Part shown: piece after piece, positions 24,175 through 35,680 of the stretch | How positions within the stretch are numbered: the first letter of the stretch is position 1 | Layout: every line of letters begins with the position of its first letter | NCBI GenBank assembly: GCA_022605405.1 | Contig: JABYQQ010000002.1 | Coordinates: 1,674,001-1,738,000, forward strand | Reading direction: 5' to 3' | Length of the DNA stretch: 64,000 bases | From: Earliella scabrosa | Lineage: Eukaryota; Basidiomycota; Agaricomycetes; Polyporales; Polyporaceae | Translations under genes and position numbers: made by a program | The notes under the pieces: model-generated | Databases searched by the model: none | Told to the model about the DNA's origin: nothing | What the model saw: only the letters and a program-made list of their open reading frames with translations

Positions 24175-24744
24175 ATGTCTTCGATGAAGCTCGGCGCTCT
24201 CGCTACTGTGGCTCTGGCGCTCTGCGCCTCCGCAAGGGCCTGGCAAGGTGAGTATCCGACACCTTTCTTCCGGTCATCCGACAACTCTGACACGTCCGCG
24301 CCAGGCTTCTTCTACGACGGCCCGCAGACGTCGTTCGCCATCCCTTACGATGCCGCGACGTGCTCGGACGTCCACTGGGTGACGGAGACATACGCGCCGG
24401 AAATCACCTTCACGGAGACGGCATGGACGACCGTCACAGTCCGCGTGCCTCCGCACTCCCGCGTCATCCGCCAAGCCACCACCGCTGCCTCCTCGTCCAC
24501 GACTTCCCCGGTGCCAGTCACGACCACGACCACGATGAGCACCACCACCGTCGTCCGCACCACAACGGAAGTCGCGACCAAGACTGTCGAGGAGACGAGC
24601 ACCGTCGCGACGGAGACTACGACGGAGACGATGACGGAGACGGAGGTGGAGATGAGGACGGTCACGCAGACTTCGTATGTGGAGGTGACGGAGGACGCGA
24701 CGGTCACCGAGACTGTCACTGTCCGTGCGACGAGCACGGATTAG
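24175..24744 (+). CDS. Secreted Thr-rich protein, 170 aa
   Basis: Exon 1 (24175-24247) encodes a leader, MKLGALATVALALCASARA, preceded by MSS. The 57-nt intron 24248-24304 (GTGAGT...GCCAG) joins in phase to exon 2 (24305-24744). After a short region FFYDGPQTSFAIPYD with one Cys, the rest is Thr/Val/Glu-rich (TTTTTMSTTTVVRTTTEV), typical of O-mannosylated wall or secreted proteins. There is no GPI attachment tail. It is divergent from the Ser/Pro/Ala-rich gene, so shared control is possible. Confidence 0.75.
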   Translation: MSSMKLGALATVALALCASARAWQGEYPTPFFRSSDNSDTSAPGFFYDGPQTSFAIPYDAATCSDVHWVTETYAPEITFTETAWTTVTVRVPPHSRVIRQATTAASSSTTSPVPVTTTTTMSTTTVVRTTTEVATKTVEETSTVATETTTETMTETEVEMRTVTQTSYVEVTEDATVTETVTVRATSTD

Positions 24745-25916
24745 GGAGGCGAGATCGCTAGTCTGTTCGTGTATTGCTCCCGGTGAGATAATCTCAGGCA
24801 GTGTTCGTCAGTGCATGCGCGACAGAGTATAAACCATCTGGGCGGAGTACAGATCTCGCAGGACAGAACTCTCGATGTCGACAAAGCAATTCTGGCGTGA
24901 TGCTGTGACGGCTGTGCTAAACATCAAAGAGAGGGGGACTGCGTCGATAGCCGTGATTGAGACGCTGTCAATTGAGCGATTGTCAGTCTTCAAAACACAG
25001 TAAGATCCTTCTCTAGGTTGTTGAGACTGGGGCCAGGCATACACTCCTGGCAGTCCGAGTCCCGATGGGCCCGTCGGATACCGATTTTGTTTTAAACGAC
25101 TGCTATGCCAGCGTTGCAAGTGACGACTGACAGATCTATCCAATGTTGATGTTGTTCATTAGTCATAGTATTATGTTGTGGAAACGAGTGAAACCAGCGG
25201 ACTCAGTGCAGTGGCAACCGGGGGAGTGACGAAGAAGAAGGACGGGAGATATCGCCGACTCCACGCAATGCTGTCCTTGATTCCCACGCCCGATATGGTA
25301 TCTCAAGCGCCGGAGAGCCACGTCACGCTACGTCAACTTGAGAACCATCATCGAACTTGACGTTCAAGCTGTCAGGTTGGAATTCGGTCGTCTTATGCTC
25401 GACATACACTATTCACACACTCACTTGACTCTCTCGTTGAAACCGAGGGGATACTTGACTTTGTGGGCACTGGAAAGGCTGGTTGGCGACGCCGTGAGAT
25501 CCTCATAATCACTGTGAACTTCGCTCGGTCTAATTATCTCTTCATTCTTGACTCCTGGGGGTCTCGACTGACTCATAGTATAATGCACAGCTTACACAAT
25601 CATCATGCCTGGATCTCCCATGCCGGGCCTACTACGGCCTCCTCCCAAACTCGTTTGGAGTTGTGATCGTCTTCTGTCGGAGGTGGGTTGCGCAATTGGG
25701 TCCCACAGTAAACAGGCACACATGTCTACGGCGCTGTAACCTGTGTGTTTGAACCGCTCACGGTCTCCGACTCTAGCAGGCGCACACTTAGCAAGCCACC
25801 TCCGAGATCGGGTATTCTCCCGAACGCTCGGACACAGACGTCGAGTCCTTTATATACCGCACTAGCTGTCGGACTTCCGTCACTCTCATACCATCTACAA
25901 GCTTCTGAAATCCACC
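24745..25916. other. Intergenic region upstream of the NmrA array
   Basis: No supported gene. A patch at 25290-25330 (ATATGGTATCTCAAGCGCC) resembles segments downstream of array genes at 27300 and 30730, so part of the duplicated array spacer may extend here. A TATA box lies at its right end. Confidence 0.45.
25851..25856 (+). promoter_or_regulatory. TATA box of NmrA-like gene 1
   Basis: TTTATATACC, 61-66 bp before the start codon. Confidence 0.6.
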
Positions 25917-27049
25917 ATGTCCAACAACAAGCCCCTCGTCCTCGTTCTTGGCGCAACAGGTCAGACCGGACAAAGCATCGTCGATGGGCTCGTCAAGTCC
26001 GCTGAATTTGTGGGTGTCGCACTTGCTCACCGCACCTATATTCTAACAGAGCTCGTACAGAGAGTTGCAGCCATGGTTCGCGCCGTGTCTCTTTCAAAGC
26101 CCGCTACTGAGCAGCTGCGCGCTGCCGGCGTCGAAATCCGCGAGGGTGATGTCACCGACGACTACGAGAAGCTGAAGAAGGTGGTCGAAGGTGTCGACGT
26201 CCTGATCAGCGCGGTGTATGCCACCGTGGTCCCTCTGCAACGAGACATCTTCCGAGCTGCGAAGGAGATGGGTGTGAAACGTGTCGTCCCCTGCGACTTT
26301 GGCACTCCTGGTGCGAAGGGCGTCCGGTCGTACTATGACATTGTCAGTTCTTCCCTTGAGACCGGGTAACGCACAGCTGACCTCTTGACTCCAGAAACTC
26401 GGCATCCGGGAGTATGTCAAGGAGCTCGGCCTCGACTACACGATCATCGACGTCGGGTGGTGGATGCAGATCAGCCTCCCGCTGCCGCTGCGCAGCCGCG
26501 CCGCTATACAGTTCAAGCAGCACTCATGGAAAATCGGCGGGAATGGAGAGACTCCGATTCTGTTAACATACCTCGGCAACATTGGCATCTGGGTCGCGCG
26601 CATTATCTCGGACCCGCGTACTCTCAATCAGGCGGTGATCGTGTGGGAAGACGAGATTACGGCCAACGCAGTGCACGACATAGGCGAGCGCATCTCGGGG
26701 GATGGGGAAGCCCTCAAAGCGAAGCGAATCTACGTAAGTGCTTGATCTCTGCTACTGCAATAGAGCCAGGTTGATGGGCACGTTGTAGTTGTCCGCCGCG
26801 GAGATGGACAGGCTGCTCGAGGAGGGCAGGAAGGAGTACGCTGAGGACCCGAACAACGTGTTCAAGCTCTATGCGAACGAGTACGAGTATAGTGTCAGCA
26901 TCCTTGGCGAGAACATCCTGGAGAACGCGAAGAAACTCGGGTACCTCGATGCGCGGGAGCTCTATCCGGATATCCCGGTCTACTCGGTGGAGGAATACGC
27001 GAAGGCTTTCTACGCCATGGAGGATCCGGGAGATCTATATAAGTGGTGA
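25917..27049 (+). CDS. NmrA/isoflavone-reductase-like protein, 324 aa (array gene 1)
   Basis: Exons 25917-26009, 26061-26342, 26395-26733 and 26789-27049 (93, 282, 339, 261 nt). An atypical short-chain dehydrogenase fold is shown by the dinucleotide-binding motif VLGATGQTGQSIV at residues 10-22, then RVAAMVR after the second strand, VEIREGDVTDD, VLISAVYA, and VKRVVPCDFGTPGAKG in place of the isoflavone-reductase PSEFG motif. The C-terminal half has TIIDVGWWMQ, WVARIISDPRTLNQAVI and NAKKLGYLDARELYPDIP. It is a probable cytosolic NAD(P)(H)-dependent reductase or redox sensor; the substrate cannot be read from sequence. The second intron has the rarer donor GTCAGT. It is the first of seven same-strand copies. 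Confidence 0.87.
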
Positions 27050-27961
27050 ATGGAGGCAACGAGGTTGCTCTCTCGAGTTGGATGTACGAGGTGCGAGACA
27101 TATCACCTTTCTGCCTGTTAATACGTCCCGGGCTTACGGTGAATGACCAGTAGCGGGGATGATGCCTCTGGGCTAGCGTCAAGTTCGGAATTATCCTGTC
27201 ACATAGGGCATATTCTGCGTCAAACCATGATTCACCGTACAGCCCGAGGCCGTTGGTCTCGCGCAAGCGGTGCCCCTGGCCACGCCGAAGCTGTGCCCGC
27301 TCAATCGGGTATCCCAAGCGCATTGAATCCTGGCCAAACAGGGCCAACCCGAGTTCTCGGACATTCATCATCGACTTGGCTTACTCTATCATAACATCTC
27401 AAACACTTGTTCTAACCCAGACGTCCCAGGAGCTCTATCGAAAGTGAGAGTTCAGGCCTACAGTGGTTACCGTCCCTATGCGAGTTCGGACGAATCCAGC
27501 ACTGACGAGACCAGTTGCTGCCATCGGGAGTGATGCCAGTGGACACGGACGAGTGAGTGGTACATACTTGACATACATCTAGGCTGTAGACCTGATCCGC
27601 ATTTCAAGGCGTGGTTGAATTTGAAGTATACCGAGGTGCAGCGACTGAGAAGACGCGAGTCATATCGTATGACGATCCTCTCGGAGAGGGATGCCCGACG
27701 ATGCCGTTGTTGATCAGAGAATATAGATCGCGCAGCTAGTCGCTGTCTATCCCTAGTCAGCAGGTTCTTCACGCTCACACAGATCCAAGGTGGGCTCGCA
27801 CGCCTAGAAAGAGATAATCTACTAGCACCTCCGAGATGGGTCGGTGATTACTGAGAATTCGATAGGGCACTCCCACACACGAAAGAGAGGTGCACAAGAG
27901 CATATATATTTCTATCGCTGCATCTGGACTCACCTCGCAGCTCTCAGAGTCCCCCAGCAGC
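27050..27961. other. Array spacer 1-2
   Basis: Contains duplicated spacer DNA: GGTATCCCAAGCGC and CTGGCCAAACAGGGCCAA near 27305-27345 recur at 30735-30780, and GAGTCATATCGTATGACGAT at 27655 recurs in variant form at 49381 and 51379. No gene remnant was recognised. Confidence 0.55.
27903..27909 (+). promoter_or_regulatory. TATA box of NmrA-like gene 2
   Basis: CATATATATT, about 55 bp before the start codon. Confidence 0.6.
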
Positions 27962-29118
27962 ATGTCAGGTAGCAAACCGCTCGTGCTCGTTCTCGGCGCA
28001 ACGGGCCAGACCGGACGAAGCATCGTCAACGGGCTTCTCAAGTCTGGAGAATTCGTGAGTATGAAGCTGACATTCACTAACGGCGCGAGGTACTAACCAT
28101 GATCGCCCAGCGTGTGGCAGCCATGGTGCGCCCTGCATCGCTCGCGAAGCCCGAGACCGAGCGTTTACGGGCTGCTGGGATTGAAATCCGCGAGGGTGAC
28201 GTTGCCGACGACTACGATAAGCTGAAGAAGGTGGTAGAAGGTGTGGATATCCTGATCAGCGCGGTGTATGCCATGGCAGTCCCTTTGCAACGGGACATCT
28301 TCCGCGCTGCGAAGGAGATGGGCGTGAAGCGCGTCGTTCCCTGCGACTTTGCCTCTCCCGGTGCAAAGGGTGTGCGGTCGTACCACGACATCGTGAGTTC
28401 TCATTTTCCTATCGCGGGTGACATAGCTCATTCCTTCGCTTCAGAAACTCGGCATTCGGGAGTACGTCAAAGACCTTGGTATAGGCTACACGATCATCGA
28501 CGTCGGATGGTGGTGGCAGTTCTGTCTTCCCCTGCCCCTCCGTAGCGGCGCTGCGGAGCGACACAAGAAGCACTCGTGGAAGATTGGCGGAACCGGTGAT
28601 ATTCCTATGCTGTTGATCAACCTCGAGCACATCGGCACCTGGGTCGCGCGGATTATCGCAGACCCGCGCACGCTCAACCAGGCGGTGATCGCGTGGGAGG
28701 ACGAAGTGACTGCTAATGTCGCGCATGACATTGGCGAGCGCGTCTCGGGCGATGGAGACGCCCTCAAGGCGAAGCGATTCTATGTGAGTACAGTGTCCGC
28801 TCTGCTCTCCGCTTTTTTAGTCGAGCGAGGCTGATGGGCGGGTTGTAGGTGCCCGCTGAGGAGGTGGAAAGGCTGCTTGAAGAGGGTAGGAAGGAGTTCG
28901 CCGAGGATCCAAAGAATCAAAATGCCATATACAAGCTGTTCATGAACGAGTACGAATACAGCGTCAGCATTCTCGGCGAGAACACCCTGGAGAACGCGAA
29001 GAAGCTCGGGTACCTGGATGCGCGGGAGCTCCATCCGGATATCCCGGCCCAGTCCCTGGAGGAATACGCAAAGGAATTTTATGCTATGGCGGAGCCAGGG
29101 GACGTGTACAGGTGGTGA
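27962..29118 (+). CDS. NmrA/isoflavone-reductase-like protein, 327 aa (array gene 2)
   Basis: Exons 27962-28054, 28111-28392, 28445-28783 and 28849-29118 (93, 282, 339, 270 nt). Cofactor motif VLGATGQTGRSIV; RVAAMVRPASLAKPETE; VKRVVPCDFASPGAKG; TIIDVGWWWQF, with Trp where most copies have Met; WVARIIADPRTLNQAVI; the C-terminus ends EPGDVYRW. The protein is the same length as copies 3, 4 and 5. The activity is inferred only to the level of an NAD(P)-binding reductase-like fold. Confidence 0.87.
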
Positions 29119-29309
29119 CATTGGAACAAAGAGACTGGGTGATTTGGGATGGGTAGCCGATCGCGGCTACGATGGCACACTCGGACAGACGGTCATAGGC
29201 GTAAGTACACTCGGCTGTGAAGGAACATGAACTTAAACAGACAGTGCGCGCACACTCGGCCGCAAATAAAGCGCGGGATCCAATCACCTGACTAGCTAGA
29301 GCATACTCG

Positions 29310-29317
29310 TATATATA
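29310..29317 (+). promoter_or_regulatory. TATA box of NmrA-like gene 3
   Basis: CGTATATATAGAC, 80 bp before the start codon. Confidence 0.6.
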
Positions 29318-29396
29318 GACCGTGACGGTCGACGTCGCTGCATCGGAACCACCCCCACATCACCTTTTCAACTCGCGGCTCTCATCCTTCCCCGAC

Positions 29397-30557
29397 ATGT
29401 CTGGTAACAAATCGTTTGTGCTCGTCCTCGGCGCAACGGGCCAGACCGGACAAAGCATCGTCAACGGACTTCTGAAGTCGGGCGAGTTCGTGAGTGCGAA
29501 GCTCATGTCCACCCGCAGCTGACGTTGATGAGTGTGATCGCCCAGCGTGTGGCAGCACTGGTACGCCCTGCATCGCTCTCAAAGCCCGAGACCGAGCATC
29601 TGCGCGCTGCTGGCGTCGAAATCCGCGAGGGTGACGTCACCGATGACTACGACAAGTTGAAGCAGGTGGTCGAAGGTGTGGACATTCTGGTCAGTGCGGT
29701 GTATTCCCTTGTAGTCCCCCTACAACGCGACATCTTCCGGGCGGGCAAGGAGGTGGGCGTGAAGCGCGTCGTCCCCTGCGACTTTGCCACGCCGGGTGCA
29801 AACGGTGTGCGGTCGTACCACGACATCGTGAGTCACAGCTTCGACCCATGCTATAGCGTAGTACAATCGAGCTGACATCTGGGTCACAGAAACTGGGGAT
29901 CCGGGAGTACGTCCAAGAGCTCGGCGTCGGCTACACGATCATCGACGTTGGGGCGTGGTTGCAACTCTTGCTTCCACTGCCCCTCCGTAGCGGCGCTGGT
30001 GCACCTGCCAAGGAGCTCTCTTGGACGATCAATGGAGATGGAGAGTGCCTGAACTTGGTCACCAACCTCGATCACATCGGTACCTGGGTCGCGCGCATCG
30101 TCGCGGACCCGCGCACGCTCAACCAGGCGGTGATCGTGTGGGAGGACGAAGTGAAGGTCAATGTTGCGCATGACATTGGCGAGCGCGTTTCGGGCGACGG
30201 GGAAACCCTGAAGGCAAAGCGGATCCATGTGAGTGTTTTCTACCCTTTCCTTGACGCAGGTGAAGCTAACGGACGAGCGCAATGTAGATGTCCGCAGAGG
30301 AGGTGAAGAGGCTGCTTGAAGAGGGGCGGAAGGAATACGCCGCGGACCCGAAGGACTACAACGCTATGTACCAGGTGTTCAAGAACGAGTACGCGTATAG
30401 TATGAGCATCCTCGGTGAGAATACCCTGGAGAATGCGAAGAAACTCGGATATCTGGACGCGCGTGAGCTTTATCCCGACATCCCCGTCCAATCACTGGCG
30501 GAGTACGCGAAAGAGTTCTACGCAATGGAGGAGCCGGGAGCCGTGTACAAGTGGTGA
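29397..30557 (+). CDS. NmrA/isoflavone-reductase-like protein, 327 aa (array gene 3)
   Basis: Exons 29397-29489, 29546-29827, 29890-30228 and 30288-30557 (93, 282, 339, 270 nt). Motifs VLGATGQTGQSIV, VKRVVPCDFATPGANG, WVARIVADPRTLNQAVI and NAKKLGYLDARELYPDIP. It differs from every other copy at the usual VGWWMQ segment, which here reads VGAWLQ; if that segment lines the substrate pocket, as its position between the cofactor half and the C-terminal half suggests, specificity may differ. The mobile element lies 450 bp downstream. Confidence 0.87.
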
Positions 30558-30998
30558 AATTGAAGAGGAGAAGATGGGCACTTACGTGTAGACTAGTATT
30601 GTTAGTGAAAGACCATGATACTGGCTTCTGACCTTATAGGAAGTCGTTCATGACGTGCTAGTTGTTGTGGATTGAGGTCGTGGTTGAAAAGTGGAAGATG
30701 TTCTACAGTTGTGCCAAGCCCACCCTCGATTTGGTATCCCAGGCGCCGAGCGACCACATAAGGCCCTGGCCAAACAGAGTCAAACCGAGCCATCGGGATT
30801 CAACGCCATCAACGGCATTTCTCGCTCCGTCACGACAGTCGTCGCCATCTTCGAGCCAGATGAAGTGGCCAGGAAGTGGCCTTCCTTTGAGAAGTTATGC
30901 TGTAAGTGAGAGTCCATGTGCTCGAGTCACGACGCCGTTAGTTCGGCGGGAACTCCAAGGTGAGGCCGACTCTTCCTGCTGACTTCAAGCTGCCGACT
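30558..30998. other. Array spacer, left part (before the insertion)
   Basis: Matches the spacer downstream of array gene 5: GTCGTCGCCATCTTCGAGCC at about 30838 recurs at 51138, and ATGCTGTAAGTGAGA recurs at 51195. The similarity stops at the insertion point. Confidence 0.6.
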
Positions 30999-31006
30999 CC
31001 TCGGAC
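30999..31006. repeat. Target-site duplication, left copy
   Basis: CCTCGGAC immediately before the left inverted repeat; an identical 8-mer follows the right inverted repeat. The spacer downstream of array gene 5 keeps a single CTCGGAC at the equivalent place. Confidence 0.7.
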
Positions 31007-31062
31007 GAGAACAATGAAACCATGATGCACATTCCGGCGGAGTCTGGCGGAAGATGCACGTG
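31007..31062 (+). repeat. Left terminal inverted repeat
   Basis: Pairs with 49200-49262. Best-kept blocks are ACCATG-TGCAC and TCCGGC, plus CACGTGAC at the inner edge. Confidence 0.75.
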
Positions 31063-31287
31063 ACCGATGTTGTGCGTGGGTTTGTGCAGCAAGCGCTGTA
31101 CACCAGTGCTTCCAACTTTGTAGGACAGCCGCTTGTGTGTGTGTGCTACAGCATTAGTGCACGCGTCGGTGTAGTCCCTTTTATGTCCTGCAATCCATTT
31201 ATTGTCCATTGCCTATCTCTTCCACTATGCCCGTTCGGTATCTCTTGATTCAGCTGAATATTCACAGCGAGAGAATGTGAAGATCTC

Positions 31288-31405
31288 GTATTCACTCGCT
31301 CTTCATTCAGCAGGACATGTCGCGGTCCTAAGACCGCGTTCCCATCCGTATTCACTCGCACTTCATTCAGCAGGACATGTCGCGGTCCTAAGACCGGCGC
31401 GTCCC
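31288..31405 (+). repeat. 60-bp tandem duplication with internal palindrome
   Basis: Two copies at period 60 (starting 31288 and 31348), nearly identical from GTATTCACTCG through GGTCCTAAGACCG. The first copy holds the 18-bp inverted repeat CGCGGTCCTAAGACCGCG; in the second one arm is broken by a G insertion. Confidence 0.8.
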
Positions 31406-31539
31406 CATCGCCCCCGGTCGTTGTCCCGGCTTACCAAGTGAGGAATACTGTGAGTTCAAACAAACTCGCCACCCCTTTGCGCCTACTGACACTACACTCC
31501 ATCACGCTTTCTTCGCCGCGGGCCGGGTGCACGCTGCGC

Positions 31540-32140
31540 GCCGTCTTCATGCACACCTTCACCCAAATCCATGGCCCCTTCACTGATTCACACTACCCTC
31601 CACCTACATCCGTTCTCCACGACAAAGCGTCTCGCCACCCGCCACCACCCTCCACCTAAATCGGTCAACCCCTCCAACCTCTCTCGCCACCCTCCATACA
31701 GCCCTCCACCTAAATCGGTCACCCCTCCATCCACTCTCCCCACCCTGCCCTTCATTCGGTTACCTCCTCCATTCTCTCTCGCCACCATCTGTTGAGCGCC
31801 ACACCTAAATCTCTCACCCCCTTCACCCAATCTCGCCACCCTCCACCTACAACCCTTACGCACCCACGCCACGTCTCGTCACCCTTCACCCAAATTCGTC
31901 ACCCCTTCCATGCTGTCTCGCCTCCGTCCACGGAGCGCGACCCCTCAATCCGTCACCCCCTCCATCCCGTTCTCGCCACCCTCCACCTCAAACAAGCACC
32001 TCCTCCATCTTCTCTCGTAGAGCGCCAGACCTCCGACCTATGTACGTCACCCCCTTCACCGAATCTCGCCACCCTCCACCTATTTACCTTCCCCACTACG
32101 TGGCCTCTCGCCACCCTCCAACTGTATCAGTCACCCCCTC
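31540..32140 (+). repeat. C-rich subterminal array, left side of the element
   Basis: Degenerate repeats of CTCGCCACCCTCCACCTAAA with CGGTCACCCCTCCA spacers, some ten or more partial units. It has no codon structure despite being open in several frames. Confidence 0.65.
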
Positions 32141-32505
32141 CTCCGTGGCTCGCCCTCTCAGCCCCGGGCGTGTGGTCACGTCCGCATGCGATCCATGATT
32201 TCAATTGCCGTTCACACTGCTACAGTGCTCCGCGGCATCTCGAGGACCTTGCGTCCTTCCCAACGCCGGCTGTCCCCTCACCCTTCGACAACCTGATGTC
32301 CTAGGCTTGTCCTTTGCCGCAACATTGATGCCGCACATCAATGTCGCATTCATCTGGCAGCCATGTCCCCTCGTGTGGGCGATCTCGCGCCCGGTTCCTC
32401 TCCCGTCCCGGAGAGGCTGACCGGTCCGAGGCGCGCGCCGTGTACAAAGCTTGCCGCCGCGAGAAGGCCGCGCTCCTTCTACACCTTTGGTTCCAACTCT
32501 CAACC

Positions 32506-35275
32506 ATGGTCCTGCTCTCTGTCATTGCTGAGAGACTTTCCACGCATAGTCTTCTCTACTCCCACATACACTACGCCCAGCTCGCTGGCTTCTTCACTGT
32601 TTGTCAACGCCTTCTTCCGCTCATCATACTCTCCGCCCCACGCTCTCGCTACGCGTCGCCGGTTCCCCCTCCCCGTGTACTGGACCTTCTAAGCAGTCAG
32701 ACAAGTATCCCTCTGGAATACGTCAAAGCGCTATGGGAACTACTTGGTGATCTCGTGTTATCGGAAGCGGAGGACGCTCTGCAGGTGGGGGCGCGATTTG
32801 AGCAACGCCTCGCCGTCCTGGCCCCAGCTCATGAACTAGGTGCGAGCCATGTCAGCTCCGGTCGCTAGCTCGGCACAACTCACGATCGCAGGCGTCGAAG
32901 TCATGGTTACTCCCTGGCGATCATGTCAAACACCAGGTTGTCGGGAACAGGGAAGGCCCTTGGGCAATCCCCGGCACTTCGCCGGTCACCTGTACACACG
33001 TCGCCGAGGCGTGCTCCCTGTTCGCATTGTTACGTTGTATTGCAAAGGTGCTTCATCTACCGTTGCCATTGCTCTACCTCCCTCCGAACTCACGGCCGTC
33101 ATCAGGATGTAAAACGACCTACCGGGCCAACTACTCAGTCACGAACGCCGAGTCTCCTGCGTCTCGTCGGATCTACAACAGCGGCATTCCCGATGTCCTT
33201 GAGGTCTCGGAGCACACTTATGTTGAAAAGGAGCTGGTGCAGATGTTTCGGATGCAGATGGCATTCGCTCAGTACGTTCAGTCCCTCTCAGCGCGCTCCG
33301 TCTTTGTCTGGGTCCATTAATCTATCTGCGAGCAGCGCTTCCGGGGAGACGGTCGCACGCATGTACAACCTCGGCGTCTCGACGGACCCCGATGCCCACA
33401 ATCTCACGGGAGACCTTGTATGGAACGCCTTTTACGTCCATTCCCTTCTTCTGAATTGCCACCGTCGAGGTGAACAGTTGGACGTTCCGCATCGCTGCCA
33501 CCAGGCCGATCGTTTTTTGGACGCTATCAACTCCCGCAATGATGACATGGTCGGCACGGGTCAGCCCCTGTGGGCCCATGCCTGTGACGATTGTGAGAAG
33601 CTGTACCCGCCTCCGGAATCTGAGGGGCCCAATGGCCGATGGAGTATGTGGAATACCTCTCATGACTCTGTACTACTGGCTCACTCAGTTTTTCTGCAAG
33701 AACGCGTAGCGGCTTGCGTCATGGATGGCATATCGATTGGCCACCCTCGATGCAACATCGAGCGGTGCACCGAGCTGTTGGCGTCTCCTCGCGACCGTTT
33801 CTGCCCTAAGCACCACGAGTTCAACTCGCGATGCGCTGTCAAAGGCTGCGGGCGCCCTCTGAGCGGCGGGATGCGAACCTGCGACACCCCAGATCACCAC
33901 GCGTTTGAAATCGGGAAACGGCAACGGGGTCAGGCATTGTACAAACTTCAAAATCGATTGCACGGGCATAAGTTTCCTCAGGGCCAAGGGCGCGCGCTTG
34001 CCCGCATGAATCTCAACGTCGACGAGGTCACCGACATTCTCGATGCGGCAGCGGCCGCGGGCACGGAAACGGACTCGGGCACTGGTCTCTATCCTCCCAT
34101 TGACCCGACCCTATTGCTCTCGGAATCTGACGCATCTTCCGGCGCGGTTGACGACCGCACTTGTCCAGCTCATCTGGGCGCACCCGAGGGTCACAGTGCC
34201 GCGCACCCAACAGCGCCGCACGTCGCAGCGCACTCCACCTCGGGCTTGCCACATCCCCCCTCTCCGGCCGACCCTCCCGCGCGCACAGGAACCGACCGGG
34301 CTGGGCCGACGGCTGAGACCACAGGCGACGTCCCACTCGTCTATCAAGGTAGCGCTGACCCGGGGAGCATTGCGCAATGCTCTATCAGCCCGGCCGGTGA
34401 CGTCCAGGGCCCTACGAGCGCGGTTCATGATGACGCCCGTGCACCGGGTCCCGCACACAGCCTTCCGCAAGACGTACAGGGAGCCCTGGCTACCCTGCAG
34501 CAACATTCGCCCTCGCCCCCAACTCCCTTGCGCGATGGCGACGCAGTCCCGGCCCCCTCGTCGGTCGGCCCCCAAACCGCGGCCGCTGACGCGCGTGAGC
34601 CCCCTCCCCCTGTCGCGAACGCTCTCGCGACCATCAAGGCGTACATCACTCGCAAGTGGACGCACAATGAGCAGCTCATGGTCCGTCCATGCGGGGTGAT
34701 CATTGCCCGGGCGACATTCTACGAGTCCGAAGGGGTGGATAATGTTCTGGTAAGTGTCTCTCCTGTCCTGCGCGACGTGACGCGCGGTCTGACGTCCCGA
34801 CGCGAAGCGTTTCGTTCGCGCCACGTTCCCGCAGTGGTATCCCCGGGCGCTCCCGAATTTTCTTTTCTTTGACAACAACTGCAGCCTCCTGCGACACCTA
34901 CGCGCCATCGGCGATACTTCGCTCAGCGCCATCGGCCTTCCTGTCGACGTCTTCCATGCGGTTACCAAGCACAAGGAGTCTGACGGCTTCTGTCAGATGA
35001 ACTGCAATCCCGCGGGCTTTCCGGAGTTGCTGACAGCCGACAAAATTTGGCTGTTCAATTCGTCCGCCTGTGAGCAAGTCAACGCGCATTTCGGGGATTT
35101 TGGACCGATCGTGCGCGAGATGTCCGAGCCCCATCACAACTTCTTCCTCGATGAAATGATCATGGTGCTCAACGAGTATCGCGTCTCCGTGCTCCGGAAG
35201 CGCGGCAAGCGTCCACGCTTGGTCCCGACTGAAGAGTTGAGCCTCGAGAGGGAGCCCTTCCACCTCCCAGCTTGA
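32506..35275 (+). CDS. KDZ-type transposase with CxC5/CxC6 cysteine clusters, 817 aa
   Basis: Six exons: 32506-32839, 32892-33047, 33106-33271, 33336-33643, 33701-34749, 34835-35275; all phases agree. The N-terminal part (residues 1-110) is helical. The CxC5-like cluster follows: SCQTPGC, LYTRRRGVLPVR, TLYCKGCKTTYRANY, then HASGETVARMYNLGV. The CxC6-like cluster is AACVMDGISIGHPRC, RFCPKHHEF, CAVKGCGRPL and RTCDTPDHHAFE. A long Pro/Ser-rich linker leads to the C-terminal region typical of these proteins: VRPCGVIIARATFYESEG, FFDNNCSLLRHL, LPVDVFHAVTKHKESD, FNSSACEQVNAHFGDF, VREMSEPHHNFFLDEM. No stop or frameshift was seen, so it may be functional. Expected role: DNA cleavage and strand transfer at the inverted repeats. 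Confidence 0.88.
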
Positions 35276-35680
35276 GGGGCGTTCCGGCGCGGTGTTCAGG
35301 CTAGCGTACCAGAGCGCCACAGGTCCTGTGCACGCTTTCCCCTTGTAACTACCGCTCTGCCGGCTCCAATGCTATCACTCATCGATGGTGGCACCCACGC
35401 AGGCGCCGTCATGGTTCCTATCCACCGGTGTGTCCGCGACATTCGCTATCTCGATCGATCGGCAGGTCTCGATCATATCTGTGCCTCGTAAGGCGCGCGC
35501 GCGGGTCCGCCAAGCCGGGCGAGTTGATGTTATGTCAATTTGCCGCCTTTCGGGCCCCATTCCGAGGACACGCGCGGTCGGGCCCCCGCAGCGCCCATTC
35601 TTCGCTACCGTCCCTCCTTGCGAGCAGTCTCTTTCTGCGCCGCCCAATCGACTTCACTCGCCCGACAGCCGCTCGCTCCC
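35276..35680. other. Gap between the transposase and the next cargo gene
   Basis: About 400 bp. Reading frames here are Arg/Pro-rich without splice partners and are not supported as coding. Confidence 0.45.

Noticed and set aside
31440..32170. C-rich array as telomeric or subtelomeric sequence
   Set aside because: No TTAGGG/CCCTAA units, and normal genes lie on both sides.
34111..34974. Minus-strand frame of 287 codons
   Set aside because: Antisense to the Pro/Ser-rich linker and C-terminal region of the transposase; Arg-rich composition and no domain.
35385..35680. Plus-strand frame before the 172-aa cargo gene
   Set aside because: Composition is Arg/Pro/Ser-rich without splice sites that would join it to the next exon.
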